Translations under genes and position numbers: made by a program
The notes under the pieces: model-generated
What the model was told of the DNA's origin: nothing
What the model saw: the letters and a program-made list of their open reading frames with translations, nothing else
Databases searched by the model: none
In this document: in pieces, positions 1 through 10,870 of the stretch
Position numbering within the stretch: the first letter of the stretch is position 1
Layout of the letters: every line of letters begins with the position of its first letter
DNA from: Carya illinoinensis
Taxonomy: Eukaryota > Streptophyta > Magnoliopsida > Fagales > Juglandaceae
Assembly: GCF_018687715.1 (NCBI RefSeq)
Contig: NC_056765.1
Coordinates: forward strand, 24,052,394 to 24,116,393
Length of the DNA stretch: 64,000 bases
Direction: 5' to 3'

Positions 1-835
1 TGTTATTTTTATCATTATATTTAAACATATATATTTATATATCAATATGTGTATTTAAATAGAATGATAAAAATAAAAAATTATATGTTTGACGTATGGT
101 GTAGAGAATGATTAGTTGATTTTGTTTTATAATATATCATTTATAATGTGAATAAACTCATTTTAATATAAACTACTATTTTCATAAAAAATAATAGGTC
201 ATAAATAAATTTTTTTTTTTAACGAATGTTCAACCCTATGTTAAAGAGATTGTTGTTTGATGGACTCTTAGATTATATTTAAATAATGAATTGATTTCAG
301 ATATTCTGTAAATAGTAATAAAAATATAATACTAAAATATTAAATAGGAGTAAAATATTATCATAATACTCTGGTATTCAAACTAATCCTTAATTTTGTT
401 TATACCCGTTTTAAACTATGTTGCTTCAGGATTTGGAACTGAGGCTTTTTTAGCTTATTGGGCTGCCAAGCTCTTGATTTAGTTGGGCAAATTTTTTTTT
501 TGAGTAATTTTACATATAATTATAAAATATATAAATGTCGTGTAATCGTTTTGGAAAATAGTATAAGCATGTCTATTAATAGAGTTTTGCTATGTACAAA
601 CAAAGTCACGTACTAATATGCGTACCAATACTGATTCATTCATATTCAAAATTTAAATTAGTACTGTTTTTAATCAAATATATTTTTTGATCAATCACAT
701 TAAATTAGTGTATATATTAATACGCATTATGCTTGTAACTAAAATTTTTTCCATAGATATAAGCATCGTCCTCTATAATCCTACTTTGGCATTTGGCTTA
801 CTTAGCATGGAAGGTAAAAGAGAATTTATTTAGAG
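1..835. other. AT-rich intergenic DNA, no gene seen
   Basis: No credible coding region is visible on either strand. The sequence is strongly AT-rich. At about 300-390 there is a short stretch resembling the dispersed AT-rich MITE-like family described elsewhere in this window. At 615-740 there is weak inverted similarity around TAATATGCGTA and TTAATACGCATTA, possibly another MITE remnant, but the ends cannot be defined. Confidence 0.5.
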
Positions 836-986
836 ATGATTTTCCTCGTTTTCTCACCATAGCAGGGAGGTTTCTGCGTAGAAAAAAACCTTAACGTGTT
901 GGCTTACTTAACACGTTTCAGCCAACACGTTAACGCGTTGATCCTCAATAACTGATCAAAAGCTGAGGATGCAATGGTGACTATGT

Positions 987-1081
987 CCAAGGTTTTGATT
1001 TGTGTTGACTATTTTGTTGAGGCTTGGAAACATAATCTCAATCAAAGTTCTTTGTTTTTTTTTTTTTCCTTTTTTCTGTTT

Positions 1082-1116
<35 letters not shown>

Positions 1117-2105
1117 GGATTCCATTTCTATAACCAATTTGGTTTAAAATCCATTTGAATATTTAAAATATCTCAATATATCTATAAATAGTAATAAAAT
1201 AATTTGAATAAAAATATTATAAAGTTAAATAATTCATATAATTTTTAATATTATATTTACTTTAAAATTTATAAAAATAGTATTGTTTTTTATATTTTGT
1301 TTAAAAGTTTGGTAAATTTGTAATTATAAGGTAATGTTTAGATAAAAAAGTTGAAATTGAAAAGCATTTTATATTTGAATGACATTTAGGAAGAAAATAT
1401 ATGAGAAGATTTGAGAATACTTAAGAACATTTGTGTTGCCAAATGGACTCTGTTGGAACCAAATATTTCCATACTGACGTATCATTTTGAAACTAATAAT
1501 ATATATATATATATATCTATATGAGATTTGTACTTCATAAAAATAAAGAATCATTATTATCTATCAACTTGAAAATTAATTTAGCATTATTTGCCAACCT
1601 AAAAAATATATAATGCATCATTAAAAAATATATGAAATTCATATACTTCATAAAATCTCCTTTTCAATATAATTGAAACACAAATGAAGAACATTTATTA
1701 ATCCTTCGTGATGAGTCTTAAATATTTTGGACATTAAGAGCTAATATTTATTAATACAAAAAAAAAAAGAAAAAAAAAAAGAGAGAGATCACATGACCAA
1801 AACAATAAATTTAATAAGCAAGGGACATGTCAATGAAGTTATAAACTTATGTTTATTGCTTAACATTTGCTTTTTATAAAGGGGGTGAGGGGTTCGAATC
1901 CAGGTTTTTCATTTGGAAAACGACTATATGTCATTAGTTCATTAAACTTTTGGCTATTGCTTAACATATTTAATAATGAACTAATTATTAAATACCAAGT
2001 TTTTAATAGTTTATATTTTGAATTGGACTTCACCAACTATTTTGAAATGTATTCTCATTTCAGAATTAATAGCATTATTTCCACCAATTTATATTAGTAT
2101 GGGTG
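987..2105. mobile_element. 1.1-kb segment present only in copy 1 of the duplication
   Basis: This segment separates two halves that are contiguous in the second copy. ATGT stands at both edges (983-986 and 2106-2109). That could be a 4-bp target duplication of an insertion, or the microhomology of a deletion in the other copy. Inside are a long poly-T run (1084-1115), a MITE-like AT-rich repeat (about 1141-1450) and GGTTCGAATCC at 1891-1901, which fits a Pol III B box. No transposase or terminal repeats were recognised, so the element type is unknown. Confidence 0.55.
1141..1450 (+). repeat. Dispersed AT-rich MITE-like family, copy A
   Basis: Shares an ordered run of short blocks with 5640-5957 and, inverted, with 35616-35960: AATAAAAATATTATAAA, then TTAATATTATTTTTATTTTG-like, then GTGTTTTATTTGAAAG-like, then GAACATTTGTGTTTCC-like, ending in CCAAACGAATCC-like. 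No coding capacity. The ends are fuzzy and no target duplication was identified. Confidence 0.5.
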
Positions 2106-2458
2106 ATGTGGTGAACTGACATTCAAAGAACTCCAATGATTTCACAGCTATTATAAGGTGAACCGTATGGCTCGGATTGGGAAAGAAACGGCTCATAAGC
2201 TAAGCAAATGATAAGAGGATGTGGTAGGAATCATTTCCGGAGCAAAATTAACTGTGGATGGAGTTTCTGGAAATTGTTTGAACAAGTAATCTCTTTCTAT
2301 TAAAAAAAATGATATATTAAGCAATAATTTTGAATTATACAATGTAATATAATCCACACCATCACAGTCTTTGAGCTAAATCATGTTTAGCTGCTCACAA
2401 GCCTCTAGTTTAATTGTTTTCCCAAGTATGTATACAAGCCATTCACAAGCACTCAAGT

Positions 2459-4640
2459 TTAATTGTGCACAACATGAGGATCTAGCCCCATTTGCTTCCT
2501 TGTTTTACCAACAAAGAGATCCCTGGACTTGATCATGCCAGGAACAATTCCAATAATCGTTGTGAGAGGGAATTGTGCCACCGCGTCTTGCCTTCCAAGT
2601 GAAACAATTGCCTTCACAGATCTAGGCTCATAGATTGCCATTTTGCTTTCTTTTCCTCCAGTCATCAATAGCTTCAAGTTCTTTGCAGCCACAAGAGCAT
2701 GTTTTTGTGCCAAATGTCCTTGTTTGATTTCCTACAATACCAATTTTCATGGAACATTAGCACATAAGATTTAGTAGCAAACTTCAGAAGATTGAAAATG
2801 GCATGATGATGCTTGACTTATTGCCTCATTGGAAGATCCGTTTGCTTAATGCATACAAACTTCAGAAGATAAATGCACGTTGAATTATCTATATTCTGGG
2901 ATGACACTTCGTTTTCTTTCCTTGCTTTTCTGAGATTAAACATCTAACTTTTTTCCCCTTATATTTGTTATAAAAACATCGAATAGAATGAATTATATTG
3001 CACGAGTTGCTGGAAAGAACGCATCTAAATTAGGTATCATAATCCTATGGCAAATAGCTGAATGGACCAAAACAGAGTACTATAACAGCTAGAGCTGTGA
3101 GAAAATGAAATAATTCAAACTTGATAGCCAAATGAAATAATTATTTGGCTTTCATGTTTGTGGCAAAACTAGTTTGAGCCCAGAACGGCAAGAATTGTAG
3201 AAAATAAACGATACCAGCAACTGAACAAACCCAAATAATTTACATTGTGACAATTTGCACTTACCCGAATATCAGTAATATCTCCAATTGCAAATATGTT
3301 CTTTCGACCTTTGACTCTCAAATTCTCATCAACCATCAACCTCCCGTACTTATCCAAGTTATTTTTCAACACAGTTTCCTTGAGCCATGCTGAACCCGGT
3401 GGTGTCCCCGTGCACAGAAAATGGCAATCTGCTCTGAAAATTTCTCCAGCTGAAGTTTGATAAGTTTTGCTTTCATCTGAAAGAGAATTCGAATCCACTC
3501 TTTGCTCCAATTTCACTTCGACTTTCTTTGATTTCAACCAATGCAAGGACTTTTCTGAAGCTTTTGGTCCAATGAATTCTAGCAACCTTGAACCATTATG
3601 CACCAGAGTAACGGCCTTGTCTGGAAAATCAACTGCAATTTCTCCAGCAAGTTCAACACCAGTGGGGCCTCCTCCGACAATTAAAATGGAACGAGCTGAA
3701 TTTATCTTTTGATATTCTGCTATTGCAAACATTATATCATTAAAACAGGTAGTGTCCAAGTAATGTACAGATATTCCTTTTCTCAACACAATTTTCAAAG
3801 AAGTTGCTAAATATTATTCATCTATGATGATATTTATCAACTGTCTTGCATCCTAATTGTACTCCTCTTTGCAGAGGATGGAGATTCCAAGCCATTATGG
3901 CTGGAGATGTGTAGGTCAGAGTAAAAAACAAACAGAGGAAGGACAAGAACACGTGCCATGAGTAATAGGTTCTAGCCAAAACCTCTACTCAGACATTTAC
4001 ACCATCAAGAGAAAGTATTTAATTGAACAACTTTTGATTTCCAAGCATATTGCTTCTATACTACCATAACGCAGCCACCATCAAAACAGAGAAAAACTCC
4101 CAATTGTATCAGTAGTCGGTGTGGCAGTGTAAACAAAAAATGAAGAGAATGATTCGGTTCCTATATAGTTTCACCTGCTTTGTATTGATCAAGTCTCTCG
4201 GTTCTAGATTTTGGGACATAATTGGCATGGCCAGTGGCAACGACGAGGAAATCATAGGGAATGAGACGGCCTTGTGCAGTCAAAACTTGGGTTTCAGTGA
4301 TATCGATGGCAGTGGAGGTAACAATGCGGCCATTGGTGAAGTAATCTCTATGGTTGATCACCGACCTTTCAGCGAAGGATGGCTCCACCATGGCTCTCAA
4401 GCTCGCCCACGGAATCTCAAAATATTCCTTCCTGATTTCAATTTGTATTTCCATCACCACCAAATTAAATTATGCCAAAAAAAAAAAAAAAGAAGTGATG
4501 GAAGAGAAAGAGAGAGCGCACGGATCAATGAGGGTGACATCGGCGTGGAATTGGAGGGATTTAGCAAGGAGAGAACCAGCCACGCCTCCTCCGATGACGA
4601 CCAACCTCCTCCTCTGCGCTTCAATGTCTTGCCCCTCCAT
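2459..4640 (-). CDS. AIFM2/FSP1-like FAD-dependent NAD(P)H oxidoreductase, 4 exons, 367 aa
   Basis: Exons on the minus strand, read from splice consensus: 4640-4522, 4431-4175, 3719-3265 and 2731-2459 (stop TAA). All introns have GT-AG ends and the joined frame has no stop. The start is the ATG at 4638-4640. The first Rossmann motif GGGVAG is at residues 17-22 and the second, GGGPTG, at 141-146, marking the FAD and NAD(P)H sites. A VVATG motif lies in exon 2 and the C-terminal FAD motif AIGD at 269-272. These features and the 367-residue length fit plant homologues of AIFM2 (apoptosis-inducing factor homologue A), which belong to the pyridine nucleotide-disulphide oxidoreductase fold and reduce quinones in the animal relatives. 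No N-terminal transit peptide is evident. Residue 2 is Glu, so the N-myristoylation signal of animal FSP1 is absent. The C-terminal 90 residues contain a hydrophobic patch (IIGIVPGMI) that may touch membranes. The end of exon 4 is duplicated at 46.85-46.92 kb. Confidence 0.9.
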
Positions 4641-6020
4641 GGTTTTTGCTTCTCTATCTTCTTCGATCGCAAGACTTGACGATTTCGGGCGCAGACTTGT
4701 CAAGGTCAGCAGGAGGAGCAGGAAGACGGGGTATTGGCAGTTGGTACGTTACTATTATCATTTATCAAGGAGTGGCTCTACAGCCACCAATATGGGATCC
4801 AAATTTGGCTCGCCCTAAATGTATTTCATTTTTTTTATATGTATTTTTTTATATAAATTATATATATATATATATATTTAAAAATTTCATAACATTATTA
4901 TAAAAATACTTTCTTAATCACTATCTTAAAAAAAGAGCGAAAAAAAAACTGCATCGGGACGATGGGACAAACTATCGAGACCCAACTTCGTAGGTTTAAC
5001 ATTTTTGATCAAAAAATTGCTCAAAGTTCCTCCGATATAAATTAATTATTTTATTCTAAATTGGTGGGGATTACATATAATTTATATTATTTAAAAAGTA
5101 ATAATTTAATTTATAAAATTTTAATTTTAATTTTTTTTAAATTAAATTATATCATATAAGCGGTCTAGAGATTTTAAAATGATGGTACTCATATAATTTA
5201 TATAAAAAAAATGAATTTTAGACTAAAAGAAGTAAGGCTATTCATGGTTCTTTTTAGCAAATTTTTATACCATCTTATGATGCAATATTAAATAATTAAA
5301 AAATATATTTTGTATTTCATACCATGTCAAAAGATGTTAAGATGGTAGTGATAAAAATGATGATATATAGAATATTTTAAAAAATAAGTACAAAAATAAT
5401 TAATATTAAATACAGTTATAAGATATGCAAGCCCCACATGATCTCTTTAAAAACAAGTGAGACCGTAATGAAAAAGTGAATTTTTTTACATCAATTTTAG
5501 AAATTTAATTTCTATATCCTGGTATTACTTATTTTGAGTTTTAATTTTTAATTTTTATGTTTTAAAATACTTTTAATTATTTTTCTATGTGGCAGGCCAT
5601 GTCAACATAATTAAACCTTTACTAACATATTTTTAAGGAGGGATCAATTTAATCAATATAAAATTTTGAAGAAAATCTTTAAAGGTATTTTATTAGATTT
5701 TGAGAAAGAGAAAAAAAAATTAAATAAAAATATTATAAATTTAAAAAATGTTTGATTATAATTTTTTTAATATTATTTTTATTTTGAAATTTGAAAAAGT
5801 AGTATTCTTTTTTTGTGTTTTATTTGAAAGTCTCGAAAAATTATAATGATGAGATAAAAAAGTTAAAAATTTAAAATTAAAAGATGTTTTGTATTTGATT
5901 CATGTTTTGGAAGAAAATATCTCAGAATACTGAGAACATTTGTGTTTCCAAACGAATCCTAAAGTGATAGCCAAATACAAGAAATAAATTTGTTTTCACC
6001 TATAATATTTACTGAAAAAG
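4641..6020. other. Upstream region of the oxidoreductase gene, AT-rich
   Basis: Contains the presumed 5' UTR and promoter of the minus-strand oxidoreductase gene just above 4640. A long TATATA run lies at about 4859-4877. From about 4900 the DNA is AT-rich and non-coding. No discrete regulatory site can be named with confidence. Confidence 0.45.
5640..5957 (+). repeat. Dispersed AT-rich MITE-like family, copy B
   Basis: Same block order as copy A at 1141-1450 and same orientation. It runs from a GGTATTTTATTAGATTTTGAG-like start, through AATAAAAATATTATAAATTT and TTTTATTTTGAAATTTG, to GAACATTTGTGTTTCCAAACGAATCC at its right end. Non-coding. Confidence 0.55.
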
Positions 6021-6028
6021 GTTTTAAC

Positions 6029-6395
6029 CAGTGTTTTAAATTTCATACCGTATCGGCCACTGGTCTGGTATAGAAATTTTACCTGTTTTGTATTGGTCCA
6101 AATACCGGCCTACATACTGGCCTGTATTTCAGCCTTTACTTTTTTTTTTTTCATTTTTTCAAACTACAAGCTCATTTTTTTATCCCCAATTCACACTAGA
6201 TTATTTATAATTTATATATAAATGTATTTATGTATAATTTATTCATATATAGACTATTATTTTGGAATATAATTAATATATATTTATATATATAATTTAT
6301 TCAAATATCGACTATCCTGAAACGATACCGGTACCGAAATATTTCATTTCAGTGCCTTGACCGGTACGGCATCTAGTACGGTATTCAAAATATTG
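6029..6395. mobile_element. hAT-type MITE, 367 bp, with 8-bp target duplication
   Basis: GTTTTAAC stands directly on both sides (6021-6028 and 6396-6403), a perfect 8-bp target duplication as made by hAT transposons. The left end begins CAGTGTTTTAAATTTCATACCG and the right end, read inverted, begins CAATATTTTGAATACCG, giving an imperfect terminal inverted repeat. Both subterminal regions carry repeated ACCGG/CCGGT-type words. There is no coding capacity, so it is non-autonomous. Confidence 0.85.
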
Positions 6396-6608
6396 GTTTT
6401 AACATCTTTGTAATTCTCTTGGAGTCATCCTCAGCATTAACCAATCATGTTTCTTAAATAATGTAAACAGAGTGTAGGAAGAATTTTGGGGCAATTAGAC
6501 ATGTCATGCTTTGCCAAAGTAAAGATTCAAAACCTTTTGTAGTTTTGATAAAAATAGCTCCTTATTGTAATAAGAAAGGTTGACTTAGTCCCTTCTACTT
6601 ATAAAAAC

Positions 6609-7181
6609 TATTGGGGGAACTTTTCCAAAAGTATGAGCCCAGATGGATAGTGAGACCATGTCCATAACTAGGTCGAAGCCCACTAGACCTCTCGACAGCC
6701 TGCCCAGAACACTCTTAGCCCTACCAAGCATGGATCGAGGTGTCGGGTCAAGCTGGCCGAAACGTATAGAACCTTCTCCCATTTTCAGACAGGGATGGGA
6801 GAATGCGCTATCCTGATAGGACTCTACACTCTGGCTCCATACTGCCATGCCACATTTATTGCCTATGCTAGAAAGCTACGCCGTATTAAATGAACCCTGC
6901 CAAGAAGCGTCCCTGAGCTTGGTGGTCACAAGGCATGAGTCGCTGATCCCAAACGTAGGTATAAAGGTAGCCTTCCAAACACCAGAGGGGGAGGTCAGTA
7001 ATCTAGATTTCATAACTATTTTAATCATGTCCTTAACTCAAGGCTAACTTAAGCATTTGAGGCTCCATATGGCCACCCCCCACAGTCACTGGATATTGGA
7101 GTTGTCTAAGTGTGCAAGAATAGATCAAAGGCCCGAGCCACCAGAGACCCGGTCCAAAAGTGTACGAAACGCGTCGTTAAA
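6609..7181 (+). repeat. 5' LTR of gypsy element 1
   Basis: Begins TATTGGGGGAACTTTTCCAAAAG, matching the TGTTGGGGGGATTTTTCCAAAAG start of the LTR at 33734. It ends in CGTCGTTAA just before GTTGGCTTTGTTTGTGGG. That last phrase corresponds to the degenerate PBS and leader start of element 2 (GTTGGTACCATTTGTGGG). A TATAAAG box at 6960-6966 sits at the equivalent place in the other LTRs. Confidence 0.75.
6960..6966 (+). promoter_or_regulatory. TATA box of gypsy element 1 LTR
   Basis: TATAAAG about 220 bases before the LTR end. The position and context are conserved with TATAAAAG in both LTRs of element 2. Confidence 0.55.
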
Positions 7182-7530
7182 TGTTGGCTTTGTTTGTGGG
7201 ATTTGAAAAAATCTAAAAGGAAACGTGTCCTTTGTACACTTACGAGAACCCATCCTTGGAAGGCTCAAAAGTGTGGTAGAGAACCAAAGTAGGCAAGTAC
7301 CTGAAGGACGACCAGGAAGAGGAGGCAGAAGGAAGGGAGATAATCAACAATGCAAGTGAGGTAGACAACCGATCGGAAGACACTGGAGGGGGAGCTTATG
7401 TTGCGCAACAAGAAAATGGGGCATTTCCTGACCCCCTACTAGCCCCGAAATGCATCCCAACAAAAAATGAAATGAGAGATGAGTATGCACTAAAGAAGGC
7501 AGAGGCGAATGAGCCCTTGGAACTGATCCT

Positions 7531-8870
7531 ACTAGATCAGAGTTGAGCAGAGTCGACTGCTAGGATCGACAAAGGAATCACTGACAACATCAGAGAAGCA
7601 CTGCAATAACTGTTTATAGAACATCGGGATATCTTTGCATGGAGCCACAAAGATATGCTGAGGATAGATCCGTAATTCATACAACATCACTTGAGCGTAG
7701 ATCCTGGAGCTAAGGGTAAGGCCGAAGCGTAGGAGCTTCAACACAGAGAAGAATGCCACCATCGTTGCAGAGGTTGATCGCCTACTTACAATGGGATGTA
7801 TAGGGGAAGCGCGGTACCCAAATTGGTTGTTCAATATGGTGCTTGTGAAAAAGCCTAATGGTAAGTGGAGAATGCGCGTAGATTTCACAGACCTGAACAA
7901 AACATGTCTTAAGGACATCTTCCAACTCCCCCGCATTAATCTTATCATGGGCTCAATGGTCGGCCACTGTTTGTTGAGCTTCATGGACGCTTGCTCAGGA
8001 TACAATCATCCACACCCCAGCAACGAGGAGAAGATGTTGTTTGTCATCGATTGAGGGCTATATTGTTACTCCGCCATGCCATTTGGTCTAAAAAATGCAA
8101 GTGCCACCTACCAGTGGCTAGTCAACCGAATGTTTAAGGACCAAATCGAGAGAAATATGGAAGTATATGTGGACAATTTGCTGGTCAAAAGCAAGGACCT
8201 AGCATAGCATTTGAATGACCTCCAATAGGTCTTTGCGGTAATGAGGTGGAACAAAATGAAGCTGAACCCCTCCAAATGTGCATTTGGAGTAGGGTCAGGA
8301 ATGTTCCTCAAGTTTGTGGTATTCGAAAGAGGAATCAAAGCCAACCCCAAAAAAGTGAATGCTATCTTAGACATGCCCTCTTCCCGAAGCATCAATGATG
8401 TACAGAAGCTCGCCGACCCACTGACAACCTTTAACTGCTTCGTGTTGTGGTCAACTAACAAGTGTCTACTTGCTTTAAAGTGTTGCGAAAAGCTCAAGAC
8501 TGGAACGAGGAGTGTGACATGACATTTACTGCGCTCAAGAAATACCTGTCTAAACCACCACTACTTAGTCAACCCCAATGTGGGGAAACACTGATCCTAT
8601 ATCTATCAGTCTCCCCATAGGCAGTCTCTTCAACCTTAGTTCGAGATGACAGCGGGATCCAGAGACCAATTTACTACAATAGCTGGGCATACCGCGGAGC
8701 AAAATTTAGATATCCTCACATTGAGCAGCTTACTTTTGTACTAATAATAACTACTCGCAAACTCCAACCCTATTTCCATGCACACCCTGCCGATCACAAA
8801 GTCACGATTAGCCAGGAACTCCATGGTACCATTGGAAAAGAGGGCACCAGTCGGTCGAGGTGCACGATGG
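7531..8870 (+). pseudogene. Gypsy element 1 pol remnant (RT and start of RNase H)
   Basis: In shifting plus-strand frames one can read a linker peptide (EHRDIFAWSHKDM at about 7620), then RT blocks: VKKPNGKWRMRVDFTDLN (about 7850-7905), LLSFMDACSGYN, AMPFGLKNASATYQ (about 8080) and the active-site block YVDNLLVKSK (8166-8195). The catalytic YVDD is here YVDN (AAT at 8175-8177), so the second metal-binding Asp is lost. RNase H-like text follows (LSKPPLLSQPQCGETL, then RYPHIEQLTF) and fades by about 8870. Several stops and frameshifts interrupt it. The reading starts directly after the leader, with no gag or protease. This is Ty3/gypsy RT of the Tat kind, seen from motifs only. Confidence 0.8.
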
Positions 8871-9679
8871 ACCACGCCCCATGAATGGAGCATAGTCACT
8901 CTCACTTTAACCCTAAACGGGGAGAAGCCCGAGCAACCTTTCCTTCATGTTGAGTCCTATTTGAGATTAGGGTTGATTTGCGAATCTGACTCAACTTGCC
9001 CCACCCATGGGGGCTGGAGGTCCTGTGAAAATCAGAGCTGTGAGGTGGGTGCTAAGATAGAAAAACCCATAGAGCGGTGTTGTTACACAGATTAACTCCC
9101 ATCAACCACATAGCACCACCCTAGATGATGAAGGGCACTACACAAGAGTAATGGAGTCAAGTCGACAAGGACTGGCAGCCTTAAATAGATGGAGGCCAAT
9201 GGGTTCTCCAGTAGAAGGAAGGTGGGCCCTTGCAACCCTGAATAAGGCTGAATGAAAAGCACCACTCGGTTAGAGGGGAAGGGGAAACCCATACCCTACG
9301 TGAGGAAAGTGAAAGGGAAGATAGATCAAACCCACGGGCAGTACCTTATATAAGCACCTCCAGGAAACATGTGCCTCTCCATACCTCAGGAAGGAGTGCA
9401 CGCTCGTCATCTGTCATGCTTGACATAACGTACAAAAGGAAAAAATGAGCGCTACAGCAATGAACTGGCAAATGATAAGACCGTAGAGTACAAAAATCAA
9501 ATAATCCAGTCACCTAAGAGGCCTTCAAGACACTAAAGGGCGAGACAGAACATTGAGGCACAATGACACGCTGAAACAAGTAAATCTATTAATTTTAAAG
9601 TCTGTTTAGAAAGGAAAATACTGAAGAAGAAATGCTTTATAGAAAACATATAAAAAGGCGATGACAAGCACAAGGCCTT
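8871..9679. other. Spacer of gypsy element 1, no recognisable product
   Basis: This lies between the RNase H remnant and the antisense region. The integrase expected here is absent. Plus- and minus-strand frames up to about 105 codons exist but show no motif. The composition matches the rest of the element (GC-richer than flanking DNA). Confidence 0.45.
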
Positions 9680-10870
9680 CTTAGACAACTTTGGGACCCT
9701 CCTCTTTAGACTCAGTGGGGTCAGCCTCTAGTGGGACTGGGGGGCAACCAAAAGCGAGTCAGGAGCCAGGTCCCCCCTCTTTGGGCTCCTGCCTCAAGCT
9801 TCTTAAGGCTAGGGGTCACAAATTCAAGGTCCAGCTAACACAAATTGTCCCAGGGACTTGACAGCAAGTGGTCCCTCAGTGCCTTAGGACCTAAGAAAAA
9901 GTCGTGGGTCCACGCCTCATCTTGAACTTACCACACCCAAGATAGTTCAGGTTGTAGCCGCTGGGAAGAGGATCTCAATTCGTCCCCGTTCATCTCGCGC
10001 AGCTTGCAGGGACCTCTGCCTCTTTGAAAGAGTCTTGGAGACCTGCAACTCTTATCCTCAGCATGCTGGAGGTAGGAAACAGTGGAATCACACCTTTGGC
10101 TCAAGGAGACATCATCAGCTAGGAGCCTTTTGAGTTCCTCCAACTGACGAACGAACATCTCCTTAAGAGTTTCTCGCAGATTTGACTCCTACCACAGACT
10201 GTGATAGTATAGAATGGCCTCATCCTGAGACTTCCATAGGTTGGATTCCGAATAGCATAGGCACTCACGTAGGTCCATAAGAGAATCTTTTGACTCCTCC
10301 TAAGGCTCCACAGCATTCGCAGCCTAATCCGAGGCTGTACAGACTATGAAGCGGGGATTTTGCTCCCTAGAGCCCAAGCCCGCTTGACCACTAGTCGTCG
10401 AGATCGGCAATTGCACAGTACCTTGCCATGAAAACACCCATTGAAAACTATAAGGAAAATATGAAGGAGTGTAAGGAGGAAATGACCCACACCCAAAGAT
10501 GGACCTGAATAGGAATGCTCGAGGAACTAACCGGGTGAGGCACAGGTGCTCGACGACCAGCGACAGCTACTCTAGGCTCCTGACTCCCCGACGCTCGAGA
10601 AGAATAGCCCTAGGAAACCCATGAAAACATAGTCATTAAGCATGTTCCCCCGGGTGAAAGTGCGGGAAAATACCCAACGATCGAAGGGACTATAGGAGGG
10701 ACTCAAGGCGCAATACATGAAGATCCAGTACCTATCGAGGGGAAGGCTCATCAAGACTGCGAGAAGGAAATTGCTCCCTCCAAGGCTCACTACCTGATCA
10801 CACAATACCCTACCAGGATTCTCAACGTCGTAGGAAGTAGTTGGGCAGGTTCCACACCAACCATGTCTAG
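9680..10870 (-). pseudogene. Antisense ORF remnant of gypsy element 1
   Basis: Minus-strand frames here match minus-strand frames of element 2 at protein level. One block reads GDELRSSSQRLQPELSWVW (about 9930-9990) against DREELRSISL...QELS.VWQV in element 2. A second reads CFHGFPRAILLERRGV (about 10610) against FFFGFPGATFLWLHRAEEG. A coiled, Glu/Arg-rich section (RQLEELKRLLADDVSLSQRC) lies between and also recurs. Stops and frameshifts interrupt it. Extra, sometimes antisense, ORFs between pol and the 3' LTR are known in plant Tat-lineage elements. The function is unknown. Confidence 0.6.

Larger units (their letters stand above)
836..2529 (+). repeat. Segmental duplication, copy 1 (interrupted)
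   Basis: Positions 836-986 and 2106-2529 match 46356-46917 almost base for base in the same orientation. Shared landmarks are TTTCCTCGTTTTCTCACCAT, GCTGAGGATGCAATGGTGAC, AAGAAACGGCTCATAAGC and TTTTACCAACAAAGAGATCC. The similarity stops sharply after CCCTGGACT at 2529, inside the last exon of the oxidoreductase gene. Positions 987-2105 (1,119 bases) are absent from the other copy, which runs straight from GACTATGT into GGTGAACTGAC. Copy 1 therefore holds the 3' end of the oxidoreductase gene and its downstream flank. Confidence 0.9.
6609..10870 (+). mobile_element. Tat-like Ty3/gypsy retrotransposon, element 1 (decayed, 3' LTR missing)
   Basis: Order: 5' LTR (6609-7181), leader with degenerate PBS, reverse transcriptase and part of RNase H (about 7531-8870), then an antisense coding region (about 9680-10870, minus). 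Gag, protease and integrase are not found, and no right LTR is visible before unrelated DNA begins near 10.87 kb. The LTR start, the leader, the RT-proximal peptide and the antisense region all match element 2 (20.9-34.3 kb), so the two belong to one family. The coding parts are full of stops and frameshifts, and the copy is dead. Confidence 0.8.

Noticed and set aside
1891..1901. GGTTCGAATCC B box as evidence of a tRNA or SINE
   Set aside because: No cloverleaf or matching A box at the right distance was found, and no SINE-type ends. Kept only as a note inside the 1.1-kb segment.
7532..8497. Long minus-strand frames opposite the gypsy RT region
   Set aside because: They are shadows of the plus-strand RT, whose motifs are unambiguous. 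Only the antisense text beyond 9680 has protein-level support from the second copy.
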